Part shown: piece after piece, positions 45,940 through 54,151 of the stretch
Layout of the letters: each line of letters begins with the position of its first letter
Position numbering within the stretch: the first letter of the stretch is position 1
Assembly: GCF_024808665.1 (NCBI RefSeq)
Contig: NZ_JANUBZ010000005.1
Location: 62,001-126,000, forward strand
Length of the DNA stretch: 64,000 nucleotides
Source of the DNA: Mucilaginibacter empetricola
GTDB lineage: Bacteria; Bacteroidota; Bacteroidia; Sphingobacteriales; Sphingobacteriaceae
Direction: 5' to 3'
Program-made: the position numbers and the translations under genes
Notes under the pieces: generated by a model
What the model was told of the DNA's origin: nothing
Databases searched by the model: none
Seen by the model: only the letters and a program-made list of their open reading frames with translations

Positions 45940-47211
45940 TTATGCGTTAAGGGAATTTGGCGCAGGTCCGGCTTTTAATGTAAATATCGTAATCTCCGGC
46001 AATATTCCAACCCTACCAGGTATACCTAAAAAACCATAACCAACATTTACATATAATTGCTGCTGATTTTGATGATAAAGGCCGGCCCATTCCTTATAAA
46101 CATATTCAATAGGGCTCCACTGAAAATGCGCTGTTTGAACGCCAAATTGCATGCCGTGCGTATGCCCGGCAAACATCATGTCTATCTGCGGGTACTCAGG
46201 CAAAACCTGAGCTCTCCAATGTGATGGATCGTGCGATAGCAGCAGTTTAACCGGTAAATCATCAGTGTTTTTTACCGTTAAATCCATTTTGCCATATTTG
46301 GGGAATCTGCTCATTTCGGCCCAGTTTTCGCAACCCAGTATGCCAATTTCTTCGCCATTGATCTTTAAACGGCGGTTTTCATTGCGTAACAGGTCCCAGC
46401 CCATTTGTTTATGGAGTTTAATCAGCGTTTTGTGATCATCAATTTTATCTTTTTCGGTGGGCCAGTTCCAGTAGTCACCATAATCATGATTCCCAAGGCT
46501 CGAGAAAACACCCAACGGAGCCTTTACTTTACTGAAAATATCCACATAGTCTCTCATTTCATAGCTATACTGGTTAATCAGGTCGCCAGTAAAAAAAATG
46601 AGGTCGTTTTTTTCTTTTAGCAGCATCTCTACACCGCCAAGCACTGCCTTCCTGTTAAAGAAGCTTCCTGAATGTATGTCTGATATTTGTCCTAACTGAA
46701 TACCATCAAACGCTTTAGGCAGGTTAGGTAGGTAAATAGTATGGCGTTTAATATGATAATCATAAAGATTGCTCTTCATGCTAACTTTTAAACCCACCAG
46801 CGGGATAGCGCCTGCAAGCAAACCTGCTTTTACCAGGAATTCGGATCGAGGGATGGTATTGATGTGAGCTGGGGACGACGATGATTTCGTTTTAAACCTG
46901 TTTTTGGTGATAATAGCCAGTCGCCTTAAATCATCAACCAACAAAATTAAAACAAAACATAGCTTAAACAAAAGCACTATAAAAAACAACATTACCAGCC
47001 CCAGCCTTATCATGTTGTCCATTTTTACATAAACGGCCAGTAGCAGTACACCCAATAATAAAGCAGCCACTGCAAAATGAATTACAGGAAAGTATTTGTA
47101 ATGAAAAAGTTTCCACTTTTTGGGTGTCCCGCGGAGTCCGTTTAGTACATAAACATCTATTAATAGCAGTACTGCTATTAATAGAATAATATTAAGGGGA
47201 TTACCCTGCAT
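45940..47211 (-). CDS. Membrane-anchored metallophosphoesterase
   Basis: The 423-residue protein has an N-terminal membrane region with several helices (NIILLIAVLLLIDVYVL; VIHFAVAALLLGVLLLAVYV; LGLVMLFFIVLLFKLCF) and a calcineurin-type phosphatase domain with all metal motifs: DIHSG, GDLIN, GNHDY, LLSHDP and AGHTHGMQFG. It resembles the YkuE type of phosphodiesterase. A periplasmic lipid or nucleotide substrate is possible; none can be named. Confidence 0.9.
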   Translation of the reverse strand: MQGNPLNIILLIAVLLLIDVYVLNGLRGTPKKWKLFHYKYFPVIHFAVAALLLGVLLLAVYVKMDNMIRLGLVMLFFIVLLFKLCFVLILLVDDLRRLAIITKNRFKTKSSSSPAHINTIPRSEFLVKAGLLAGAIPLVGLKVSMKSNLYDYHIKRHTIYLPNLPKAFDGIQLGQISDIHSGSFFNRKAVLGGVEMLLKEKNDLIFFTGDLINQYSYEMRDYVDIFSKVKAPLGVFSSLGNHDYGDYWNWPTEKDKIDDHKTLIKLHKQMGWDLLRNENRRLKINGEEIGILGCENWAEMSRFPKYGKMDLTVKNTDDLPVKLLLSHDPSHWRAQVLPEYPQIDMMFAGHTHGMQFGVQTAHFQWSPIEYVYKEWAGLYHQNQQQLYVNVGYGFLGIPGRVGILPEITIFTLKAGPAPNSLNA

Positions 47212-47234
47212 AGCGTTAAAAATAAAAGGCGAAT

Positions 47235-48743
47235 TTAATAACGATCGTCATCTAAATCCAAATCATCTTCATCGGGTTGCAGATTAAACAAACTGTTAAA
47301 CATATCCGAGAAAGCAAAACCATTATCTAAAAAACCTTTGCTCAACTGGCTGAACTCTGATAAACCGTGCAGTACAAACTCCATCAATAGCAGCTCTTGG
47401 TTTTCGGTTAAACGGGGATGGAATTTTTTAACCAGCGCTTTTAAGCCGGTTACTGAATTTAACGCTTTTTTATATTCTTGTTGGGGTAGTTCGTCAATTA
47501 CAGATAGGGCATTACCATCGCCAAACCAATTAATAATTTCGGCATAAGGGTTAGCGCCTTTTGTTTTTTTAGCTTTCTCCGGATCGGGAAAAAATTGTAG
47601 TAAGAGTGTTTTTATGGCTTTGCCGATAAGGATATTGGCAACCTTACCTGGACCCTCCAACTCACCTTCATAAACCAGCTCAATTTTGCCGGTAATGGCG
47701 GGAATCACCCCTAAAAAATCGGAGATACGTACGAAAGTGTTTTTTTCTTTGTTGATGAGCATACGGCGCTCGGCATTGCTCACCAGGTTTTCAAAAGCCG
47801 ATATTGTTAAACGGGCCGATACACCTGATTTTTTATCAATATATTCCGAATTACGGGCCTCAAAGGCAATTTGTTCTACCAGATCTTTCACCAAACCATC
47901 AACCTCAATAGCATCACGCTGTTCGGGAGCAAGTGTAGCCTCTTGCTGGGTTATCTGGCGTGATATTTCGACAGTACGCGGGTAGTGCGTTAATATCTGA
48001 CTCTCAATACGATCTTTTAATGGCGTAACGATGGAACCGCGATTAGTATAATCTTCGGGGTTGGCGGTAAATACAAATTGCAGATCGAGCGGTAAACGAA
48101 GCTTAAAGCCACGTATCTGTATGTCACGCTCCTGCAGAATATTGAATAACGATACCTGTATGCGCGCCTGTAAATCGGGCAGCTCATTAATAACAAAAAT
48201 GCCGCGGTGAGCCCGTGGTATTAAACCGAAGTGTATAACACGCTCATCAGAATAGTTAAGTTTCATGGTGGCGGCCTTAATAGGGTCAACATCGCCAATT
48301 AAATCGGCAACGGTAACATCGGGTGTAGCCAGTTTTTCGGTATAACGGTCAGCGCGGTGTACCCAGGCAATAGGGGTGTTGTCGCCGTGTTCCAGTATAG
48401 CGTTGTGGCCATACCAGGAAATAGGTGCAAGCGGATCATCATATAATTCAGAACCGTCAATATAAGGCATGTACTCATCCAGCAGGTTAACCAACAAACG
48501 TGCAATACGTGTTTTGGCCTGCCCGCGTAAGCCCAATAATAATATGTTGTGGCGTGATAGGATGGCGGTTTGCAGATCAGGAATTACCGTGTCTTCAAAA
48601 CCAACAATCCCTTCAAAACCACCCTCGCCTTTTTGCAACTGCGCAATCAGGTTTTCACGTAATTCATCCTTAACCGAGCGGCTTTTATAAGCCGTTTTCT
48701 TTAACTCGCCCAGTGTTTTTATATTTAATAGCTTATTACTCAT
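47235..48743 (-). CDS. AAA+ ATPase, magnesium-chelatase/MoxR-like
   Basis: The 502-residue protein has Walker A GLRGQAKT (71-78) and a region like the chelatase I subunit (GLIPRAHRGIFVINELPDL, QVSLFNILQERDIQIRGF, FTANPEDYTNRGSIVTPLKDRI). In Walker B the usual Asp is Asn 186 (FVINE), which I believe is general in this subfamily. Its partner is the VWA gene directly upstream, and the pair resembles MoxR-VWA chaperone systems that remodel or load metals into target proteins. The target is unknown. Confidence 0.85.
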   Translation of the reverse strand: MSNKLLNIKTLGELKKTAYKSRSVKDELRENLIAQLQKGEGGFEGIVGFEDTVIPDLQTAILSRHNILLLGLRGQAKTRIARLLVNLLDEYMPYIDGSELYDDPLAPISWYGHNAILEHGDNTPIAWVHRADRYTEKLATPDVTVADLIGDVDPIKAATMKLNYSDERVIHFGLIPRAHRGIFVINELPDLQARIQVSLFNILQERDIQIRGFKLRLPLDLQFVFTANPEDYTNRGSIVTPLKDRIESQILTHYPRTVEISRQITQQEATLAPEQRDAIEVDGLVKDLVEQIAFEARNSEYIDKKSGVSARLTISAFENLVSNAERRMLINKEKNTFVRISDFLGVIPAITGKIELVYEGELEGPGKVANILIGKAIKTLLLQFFPDPEKAKKTKGANPYAEIINWFGDGNALSVIDELPQQEYKKALNSVTGLKALVKKFHPRLTENQELLLMEFVLHGLSEFSQLSKGFLDNGFAFSDMFNSLFNLQPDEDDLDLDDDRY

Positions 48744-48779
48744 TTAGTCATTAATCATTAAAATAATTAGTCATTTTTT

Positions 48780-48844
48780 CTGAACCGGAATTTATAGAAT
48801 TCATGTATTAACAGAATTCCATAATTCAATAAATTCGAGTTCAG
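48780..48844. other. Imperfect inverted repeat between VWA and AAA+ genes
   Basis: CTGAAC..GAATTTA..GAATT (48780-48801) pairs imperfectly with its complement ending at 48844. In the direction of the two genes it is followed by an A-rich, not U-rich, run, so it looks more like an intercistronic stem affecting stability or relative expression than a terminator. Confidence 0.4.
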
Positions 48845-48855
48845 ACGTCTGCACG

Positions 48856-49953
48856 TTATCTAACCGTTTTTCTTCTGTTACGGATGTAGTCCTCAAAAAT
48901 GTATTCGCCAAGGCCGTTTAGTGAGCTGTAAAAAGCTTTGCCGCCGTTGGTTTCTGTAAATTTACGCACAAATTGCTGCAGGTAAGGGTCCTTTGCTATC
49001 ATAAATGTGGTGATAGGAATTTTAAGCCTTTTACATTGCGCCGCCATATTGAGCGTTTTGTTCACCACTTTTCTATCAAGTCCGATGCTGTTTTTATAAT
49101 ACTTGGTGCCTTCCTTTAAGCAGGTAGGTTTACCATCGGTAATCATAAATATTTGCTTGTTGTGGGTTTTACGCCTGCGCAACAAATCAGTGGCTAATTC
49201 TAACCCAGCATAGGTATTGGTATGGTAGGGGCCAACCTGCAGATATGGTAAATCTTTTAGAGTGATGGGCCACGCATCGTTACCAAATACTACAATATCC
49301 AAAGTGTCCTTAGGATACTTGGTTTTAATCAACTCGGCCAGTGCCATGGCAACCTTTTTGGCTGGCGTTATCCTGTCTTCGCCATAAAGGATCATGGAGT
49401 GCGAAATATCAATCATCAGCACGGTACTGGTGAGGGTTTTGTAATCCATTTCCTCCACTTCCAGATCGCGCTCGGTCATCATAAAATCGCCAATGCCATG
49501 GTTTACCTGCGCGTTGTGGATAGACTGCGTCATGTTGATCTGGTCCAAACTATCACCAAACTCAAACTCGCGGCGTTCAGCATTTTTTTCATCGCCTTGT
49601 CCTGATTGCGGTGAACGGTGATTGCCTTTGCCTGATTTTTTGAGCTTGCCAAATATTTCTTCCAGTGCAGATTCGCGGATGCTTTGCTCCGTTTTTGCTG
49701 TTATCCTGATCTCGCCATTTTCATTCTCTTCGCTCAGGTAGCCTTTCTGCTTCAGGTCGTCGATGAAATTACCCATGCCATACTCGTCATTGGTAATGTT
49801 GTATTGCTTGTCTAGCTCATTCATCCAGGCCAAAGCTTCGCCTGCATCGCCGGCTGTGTAGTTCAGCAATTCTAAAAATAACTTTAATAGTTCCTCAAAT
49901 CCACCTTTGGGGATTTCATTGGGTTTAAACTTCGAAAACTCAAAACCGCGCAT
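48856..49953 (-). CDS. VWA-domain protein, partner of the AAA+ ATPase
   Basis: The 365-residue protein has a mostly helical N-terminal half (residues 1-170) and a von Willebrand A domain with a complete metal-ion-dependent adhesion site: DISHS (182-186), the Thr in GPYHTNTYAGL, and ITDGKP. The spacing to the AAA+ gene is 112 bases, with a hairpin in between. In chelatase-like systems the VWA protein acts as adaptor for the ATPase. Confidence 0.87.
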   Translation of the reverse strand: MRGFEFSKFKPNEIPKGGFEELLKLFLELLNYTAGDAGEALAWMNELDKQYNITNDEYGMGNFIDDLKQKGYLSEENENGEIRITAKTEQSIRESALEEIFGKLKKSGKGNHRSPQSGQGDEKNAERREFEFGDSLDQINMTQSIHNAQVNHGIGDFMMTERDLEVEEMDYKTLTSTVLMIDISHSMILYGEDRITPAKKVAMALAELIKTKYPKDTLDIVVFGNDAWPITLKDLPYLQVGPYHTNTYAGLELATDLLRRRKTHNKQIFMITDGKPTCLKEGTKYYKNSIGLDRKVVNKTLNMAAQCKRLKIPITTFMIAKDPYLQQFVRKFTETNGGKAFYSSLNGLGEYIFEDYIRNRRKTVR

Positions 49954-50044
49954 ATTTTACCCTTTCTGACATAAAATAACGGATTATTTCTGTTAAAAGT
50001 TTCGCTTTGGGGGTATTAAACAGAATTGTTATGAAAAGATGACA

Positions 50045-50121
50045 AAGCGCAGTTTGCAGTGGGCGGTTTGCAGTATTTAGTTTTGCAGTGTGCCTACTGA
50101 TAACTGCCTACTGCTCACTGG
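50045..50121. repeat. Intergenic repeat of GTTTGCAGT units in both orientations
   Basis: Three units of the form GTTTGCAGT or TTTTGCAGT lie at about 50050-50089, and three in the opposite orientation (ACTGATAACTGCC, ACTGCTCACTGGC) at about 50097-50121. The halves can pair into a hairpin. It lies between the PfkB kinase gene end and the VWA gene start. The build resembles the repeat at 35431-35571 but with a different unit. Confidence 0.55.
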
Positions 50122-50126
50122 CAATT

Positions 50127-51002
50127 TTACTGCCTTTTCATAAAATTGATTTCGCTCTCCTCATAAACCGGGTTAGCACCACGCTTGCCGGCAACAAAGG
50201 CCCCAATGCGGCAGGCTTGTTCTAGTATGGCAGGCATGGGTTTGTTGGCTAATAAGCCGTTTACAAAGGTGGCTAAAAAGGCATCGCCGGCGCCTACGGT
50301 GTCAACCACTTTTACCGGGCAGCCGGGGTGTTCGTAAAAGGCGTAGTCGTGCCAGGCCATGGCGCCATTTTCGCCGCGGGTTACGCAAATGGTTTTTGGG
50401 TGATATTTCTTTTGAAATTCAACAATGTTTTCTTTCAAATTATGGGTATTACCGCCAATCAGCAAGGCTGCTTCATCTTCATTCATCTTTACCACATCGG
50501 CGCCGGCAACCAGTGTTTCAATGGTAGATAGTGTGTAATGTGGCGGGCGTAGATTTACATCAAACACTTTTAAAGCAGTAGTTTCATTGAGCAGGTTAAG
50601 CAGCGTATCGCGCGTGGTAGCTTCACGACAAGCCAAACTGCCATAAACAATGGCCGGGGCATTAATGGCTGCTTCATTAAGTGTTTCGGTGGTTTGAATA
50701 TTATCCCACGATACGGGCTGAGGAATAATATAGGTAGCTTGCCCCAGTGCATCCAGTTGTACGGTAACCTCGCAGGTGGGCAGTTTATTGTCCCGCTGAA
50801 TGAGGTTGCTGTACAGGCCTCCATCCTTTAAAAACTGAATTAACCCTTGCCCGGATTCGTCATTGCCAACGCTGCTGGCGAAAAGTACATCAGCACCTTG
50901 TTGCGCCAAATGGCGGGCAACGTTCATAGGGGCACCACCGGCTACTTTTTCATCGCCAAAGGTATCCCACAAAATTTCACCAAAACAGAGTATGTTGTTC
51001 AT
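50127..51002 (-). CDS. PfkB-family sugar kinase (fructokinase-like)
   Basis: The 291-residue protein has the PfkB N-terminal signature (VAGGAPMNVARHLAQQG) and the C-terminal catalytic motif DTVGAGDAF, with the catalytic Asp. The opening LCFGEILWDTFGDEK is typical of fructokinases. It phosphorylates a sugar with ATP in the cytoplasm; fructose is the most likely substrate but is not proven. It is divergent from a small exported protein. Confidence 0.9.
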   Translation of the reverse strand: MNNILCFGEILWDTFGDEKVAGGAPMNVARHLAQQGADVLFASSVGNDESGQGLIQFLKDGGLYSNLIQRDNKLPTCEVTVQLDALGQATYIIPQPVSWDNIQTTETLNEAAINAPAIVYGSLACREATTRDTLLNLLNETTALKVFDVNLRPPHYTLSTIETLVAGADVVKMNEDEAALLIGGNTHNLKENIVEFQKKYHPKTICVTRGENGAMAWHDYAFYEHPGCPVKVVDTVGAGDAFLATFVNGLLANKPMPAILEQACRIGAFVAGKRGANPVYEESEINFMKRQ

Positions 51003-51023
51003 GATTTTAATTTAATTTCTTCT

Positions 51024-51052
51024 ATAGCGATGGGTTTTAAACCCATCGCTAT
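51024..51052. repeat. Perfect palindrome in divergent spacer
   Basis: A 29-base near-perfect palindrome has two 14-base arms (51024-51037 and 51039-51052, ATAGCGATGGGTTT and its complement) around a single base. It lies between the divergent starts of the sugar kinase and the SnoaL-like protein and may be an operator or a repeat of the REP type. Confidence 0.6.
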
Positions 51053-51098
51053 GAAAAGGCTAATAACCAAAGCTAAAAGCTTTTTTGTAAATTGCGTT

Positions 51099-51518
51099 AT
51101 GAAGAAAACTATTCTGTTTTTAATATTGGTGCTCACCTGCGGTGGTCTTTATGCACAAGACAGGCTAGCCATTTTAAAAGTATTGAATACCCAGCAAACC
51201 GCCTGGAACAACGGCGATATTGATGGTTATATGCAAGGCTACTGGAAATCAGATTCGCTGGTTTTTGTTGGTAGCAGCGCACCGGTGCATGGCTGGCAAA
51301 ATACGCTCGATCGTTATAAAAAACATTACCCCGATAAGGCGGCCATGGGCCAGCTTACCTTCACTATTTTAAAGGTTGATGTGTTGGATAGCACCAATGC
51401 GTTTGTGCTGGGTGGCTGGAACCTTAAACGTGAAAAAGATGCTCCCGGCGGATATTTTACCCTATGGTTTAAAAAGATAGACGGTGAGTGGGTGATTGTT
51501 TGTGATCACACGAGTTAG
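51099..51518 (+). CDS. Exported SnoaL-like (DUF4440) protein
   Basis: The ATG at 51099 is chosen because it opens with a signal peptide (MKKTILFLILVLTCGGLYAQ); the frame is open further upstream but that part overlaps the divergent kinase gene and the palindrome. The mature protein of about 119 residues has the NTF2-like pattern of DUF4440: LKVLNTQQTAWNNGDIDGYMQGYW, VHGWQNTLDRYKKHYP, AFVLGGWNLKRE and YFTLWFKKIDGEWVIVCDH. The function is unknown; a small-molecule-binding or isomerase-like role is typical of the fold. Confidence 0.82.
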   Translation: MKKTILFLILVLTCGGLYAQDRLAILKVLNTQQTAWNNGDIDGYMQGYWKSDSLVFVGSSAPVHGWQNTLDRYKKHYPDKAAMGQLTFTILKVDVLDSTNAFVLGGWNLKREKDAPGGYFTLWFKKIDGEWVIVCDHTS

Positions 51519-51544
51519 ATTTGAAGCTTTTGTTTTACAAGAAT

Positions 51545-51583
51545 TATCCGGCTACTCAAACGGGTCACTTTAATAGCCGGATA
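51545..51583. terminator. Hairpin between convergent genes
   Basis: TATCCGGCTA (51545-51554) pairs perfectly with its complement at 51574-51583 around a 19-base loop, between the SnoaL-like gene and the convergent cupin gene. The following bases are not T-rich. Confidence 0.5.
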
Positions 51584-51637
51584 GTCCAATGATAGCATGA
51601 CTGTTGACTTAAAACTTTAAACCCAAGACTCCCCAAC

Positions 51638-52519
51638 TTAATAAGGTTTCCCAGCCGCTAGTTCCCTGTTGGCCCATTTAACAGCAAGCTTTTCGCGGAA
51701 GTGGGCGTAGTTGGCTTTAAATGTCATTTTAAGTACACTGTCTAATCCGCCTTTAACGGCCAGATTGTATACGCTAGCAGCTTTGCGGCTAATAGATGCA
51801 TCCCAGGCGCGCAAGCTCAGGGAATATCCACCTTCCACGTATTTCATCCAATGCCAGTAGCCGGTAGGCATAAACAGGGTATCGCCATGCTCTAAAAATA
51901 CTTCAATACCTTCTACACCATCAAGTGCCGGGAATTTTTTAATGTCGGGATTCAATACATCATAATCTTCCAGGGCATAGGTTGCGTTTGGTATACAGTA
52001 TAAACGACGTTTCCATTTGTTTTCGAACAGTATCACATGCTTTTTTCCCCCAAAGTGGGTATGAAAAATATGTGGCAAATCGATATCGTAATGTAAAAAG
52101 GTAACCGAGTTTGATCCGCCGAAAAACATTGATGGCATACTTTCTAAAAAGCCACCCATCAGTTCTTTAGGGAATGCAATATCATCCAGTAATTGCGGCG
52201 CCTGTTTGAATATATTGAAGAAAAATATCCTCAACTCCGTAGGCTGCGACATTATCAGGTCGATATAATCATCAAAAGGCATTTCGGCAGCCGATGAGTT
52301 GATCGGCTTGGAAGGATCGGCCTTAGAGTTATCGTATAATGGCACAACTTTGCTGCCAACAACTTTTTTTAAATACTCAGGTGTCCATTTTTCGCGGGCA
52401 GCCCAGTTATTGGTAAGTCCCTTTATAATTAACGGACGGCGTGGGTCTAAGTAATTCTTTTTAAAATCTTCAGGGCTGATGTTCTCAACAGTGTCGATCG
52501 GGCTCAGTATAAAGCTCAT
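51638..52519 (-). CDS. JmjC-like cupin protein
   Basis: The start is ATG 52519; an upstream in-frame TTG would add six residues. The 293-residue protein is of the cupin_8 type, with the iron-binding His 143 and Asp 145 in FLHYDIDL and the third ligand His in PTGYWHWMKYVEGG. The N-terminal LDPRRPLIIKGLTNNWAA is typical. Members are 2-oxoglutarate and iron-dependent oxygenases, often protein hydroxylases; the substrate is unknown. Confidence 0.88.
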   Translation of the reverse strand: MSFILSPIDTVENISPEDFKKNYLDPRRPLIIKGLTNNWAAREKWTPEYLKKVVGSKVVPLYDNSKADPSKPINSSAAEMPFDDYIDLIMSQPTELRIFFFNIFKQAPQLLDDIAFPKELMGGFLESMPSMFFGGSNSVTFLHYDIDLPHIFHTHFGGKKHVILFENKWKRRLYCIPNATYALEDYDVLNPDIKKFPALDGVEGIEVFLEHGDTLFMPTGYWHWMKYVEGGYSLSLRAWDASISRKAASVYNLAVKGGLDSVLKMTFKANYAHFREKLAVKWANRELAAGKPY

Positions 52520-52627
52520 ATTTGTATTATATCCCAAATTAACATAAGTAAAAAAGAACTTATACGTAGGGGAATGACAAAATAACGAAATAAAATAACG
52601 AAGCGTATTAACAAAATGTTAAATACG

Positions 52628-53173
52628 TTAAATTAAACTAAAGAATGTCCTTTTTTTACGTTTTACAGACCTGTTGACAAGATGAACAGTTTGGTTATCG
52701 AACTGGATATGGCTGATGCTTTCAAAGTCAATTCCAGTTGCTTCGGTATCATTGAAACAAGGCTGATTAGGAGGGTATATGTAAACTAAGCTCGATGTGG
52801 TTTTCAATACACAGGCGTCGGCCTTTTTGGTGTTTTCGTACTGAACGGTAACTTTTAGTTGCTGATTTCTTATGCTTTCAAAAATGGTTTCCCAGTTGTT
52901 TAAATCAATAGGATAATTGCTGCCAACGCGCTCGGCGGCGCCATCCCAAACCATTATTTTGTGATAATACCGGTTCCATTTATTGAAACGCACTTTTTTG
53001 ATCTTACTGATGGGGAAAATATTGAATGTTGAAAGTTTAAACCGGTTGGTTTCCTGTAATAAAGCGAAATTATCCGAATAGCCTACAATATAACCCTGGT
53101 TGATTTCGCCGGTTTCCCGGATGAATTTTGCGTGTAACTGATTATCGTAATGATATTTAATTCTTTTAACCAT
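52628..53173 (-). CDS. Unrecognised soluble protein
   Basis: I do not recognise this 181-residue protein. It has no signal peptide or membrane helix, is basic with many aromatic residues, and begins with beta-rich sequence (VKRIKYHYDNQLHAKFIRETGEINQGYIVGYSDNFALLQE) and a C-terminal basic run (VNRSVKRKKRTFF). The N-terminal strands could form a small barrel of the SH3 or Sm type, which is an inference. The coding quality and isolated position between two genes on the same strand support a real gene. Confidence 0.65.
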   Translation of the reverse strand: MVKRIKYHYDNQLHAKFIRETGEINQGYIVGYSDNFALLQETNRFKLSTFNIFPISKIKKVRFNKWNRYYHKIMVWDGAAERVGSNYPIDLNNWETIFESIRNQQLKVTVQYENTKKADACVLKTTSSLVYIYPPNQPCFNDTEATGIDFESISHIQFDNQTVHLVNRSVKRKKRTFFSLI

Positions 53174-53488
53174 AGTAATTAGGGACTACTTACTAAAGGT
53201 ATAATAAATTTAACAAGTAGTATAATTGTACGGATTATTAGCCGGTGGGGTTACCATCGGTAGGGGCCTTATTGCTACGTTTAATAGCCAGTCCCTCTTT
53301 CCAGCCCATATAGCGCGATTTAAAGTTCTTCTCCATCACATCATCAAATTTTGTGGGGTATGTACAAAAAAAGTCCTCCAATTATCGGAGGACTTTTCAT
53401 CATAAACCCAAAACACATTATCAATCTTAAACAACAACTTTTGTTACTAAACTGCCATCTCTTTAAGATTAAACTGTCAGATTCAACC
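53174..53488. other. 315-base spacer with a terminator and a doubtful small ORF
   Basis: Apart from the terminator at 53369-53397 the only thing seen is a 32-codon ORF on the - strand (53336 to 53238; MEKNFKSRYMGWKEGLAIKR at its start) whose frame is open further upstream through the hairpin. It could be a small protein or the remnant of the 3' end of a lost gene. There is no other structure. Confidence 0.35.
53369..53397. terminator. Terminator after the fasciclin gene
   Basis: A perfect 11-base-pair stem AAAAGTCCTCC (53369-53379) and its complement (53387-53397) with a 7-base loop. On the - strand it is followed by TTTTTGTAC, giving a typical intrinsic terminator for the fasciclin gene, which ends 90 bases upstream. 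Confidence 0.8.
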
Positions 53489-54037
53489 TTAGTTGGGCAT
53501 TAATACGGCATTTACCACATGTATAACACCATTGCTTTGAAATACATCAGAAATGGTTATCCATGCTTTTCCGCCTTTTTCATCAACCAAATATAGTTTG
53601 CTGCCTTTTGCCATAACGGTTAGGGTACCGCCCTCAACAGTTTTTAATTCAGCTTTGCCATTGCCAGCTTTAACCTGAGCCCACAAGTCAGCGGCGCTTA
53701 AGCGACCTGCTACTACATGGTAAGTTAAAATTTTGGTTAAAGTAGCTTTGTTTTCGGGTTTTACCAGGTTATCGACAGTACCGGCAGGTAATTTGTCAAA
53801 TGCCTCATTAGTTGGTGCAAATACGGTGAATGGTCCTGCTGATTCTAAAGTTTCTACGAGACCTGCTGCTTTAACTGCGGCAACTAATGTGGTGTGGTCC
53901 TTTGAATTTACTGCATTTTCAACAATGTTTTTAGTTGGATACATTTCTGCACCGCCAACCATTTTAGTTTGTGCATTTGCTTTTGGCGCAATTGCAATAG
54001 CTGCTAATGCAAAGGCCACGATAAATAATTTTCTCAT
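53489..54037 (-). CDS. Exported fasciclin-domain protein
   Basis: The 182-residue protein has a signal peptide ([19 protein letters not shown]) and one fasciclin (FAS1) domain with both conserved boxes: [18 protein letters not shown] and the C-terminal [15 protein letters not shown], plus [10 protein letters not shown] between them. FAS1 proteins are secreted or surface proteins linked to adhesion; the partner is unknown. The upstream leader can form a hairpin. Confidence 0.92.
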   Translation of the reverse strand: MRKLFIVAFALAAIAIAPKANAQTKMVGGAEMYPTKNIVENAVNSKDHTTLVAAVKAAGLVETLESAGPFTVFAPTNEAFDKLPAGTVDNLVKPENKATLTKILTYHVVAGRLSAADLWAQVKAGNGKAELKTVEGGTLTVMAKGSKLYLVDEKGGKAWITISDVFQSNGVIHVVNAVLMPN

Positions 54038-54064
54038 AAGTAATTTTTTGATGTTTAGTGGAGA

Positions 54065-54102
54065 TACGGGCAGCCACCGTTAACGGATTTTTTTTGCCCG
54101 TA
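54065..54102 (-). promoter_or_regulatory. Hairpin in the leader of the fasciclin gene
   Basis: TACGGGCA (54065-54072) pairs with TGCCCGTA (54095-54102), 28 bases before the ATG on the - strand, with a T-run inside the loop. It is next to a short palindrome (GTACGATAGTAC). It may be part of a promoter or leader control; no known riboswitch is recognised. Confidence 0.3.
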
Positions 54103-54151
54103 CTATCGTACTCCCAGCGGTTGTAGGGAAGCTAAATGAACCCGAAAAACA

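Noticed and set aside
50847..51098. N-terminal extension of the SnoaL-like protein
   Set aside because: It overlaps the divergent sugar kinase and the palindrome, and the signal peptide begins at 51099.
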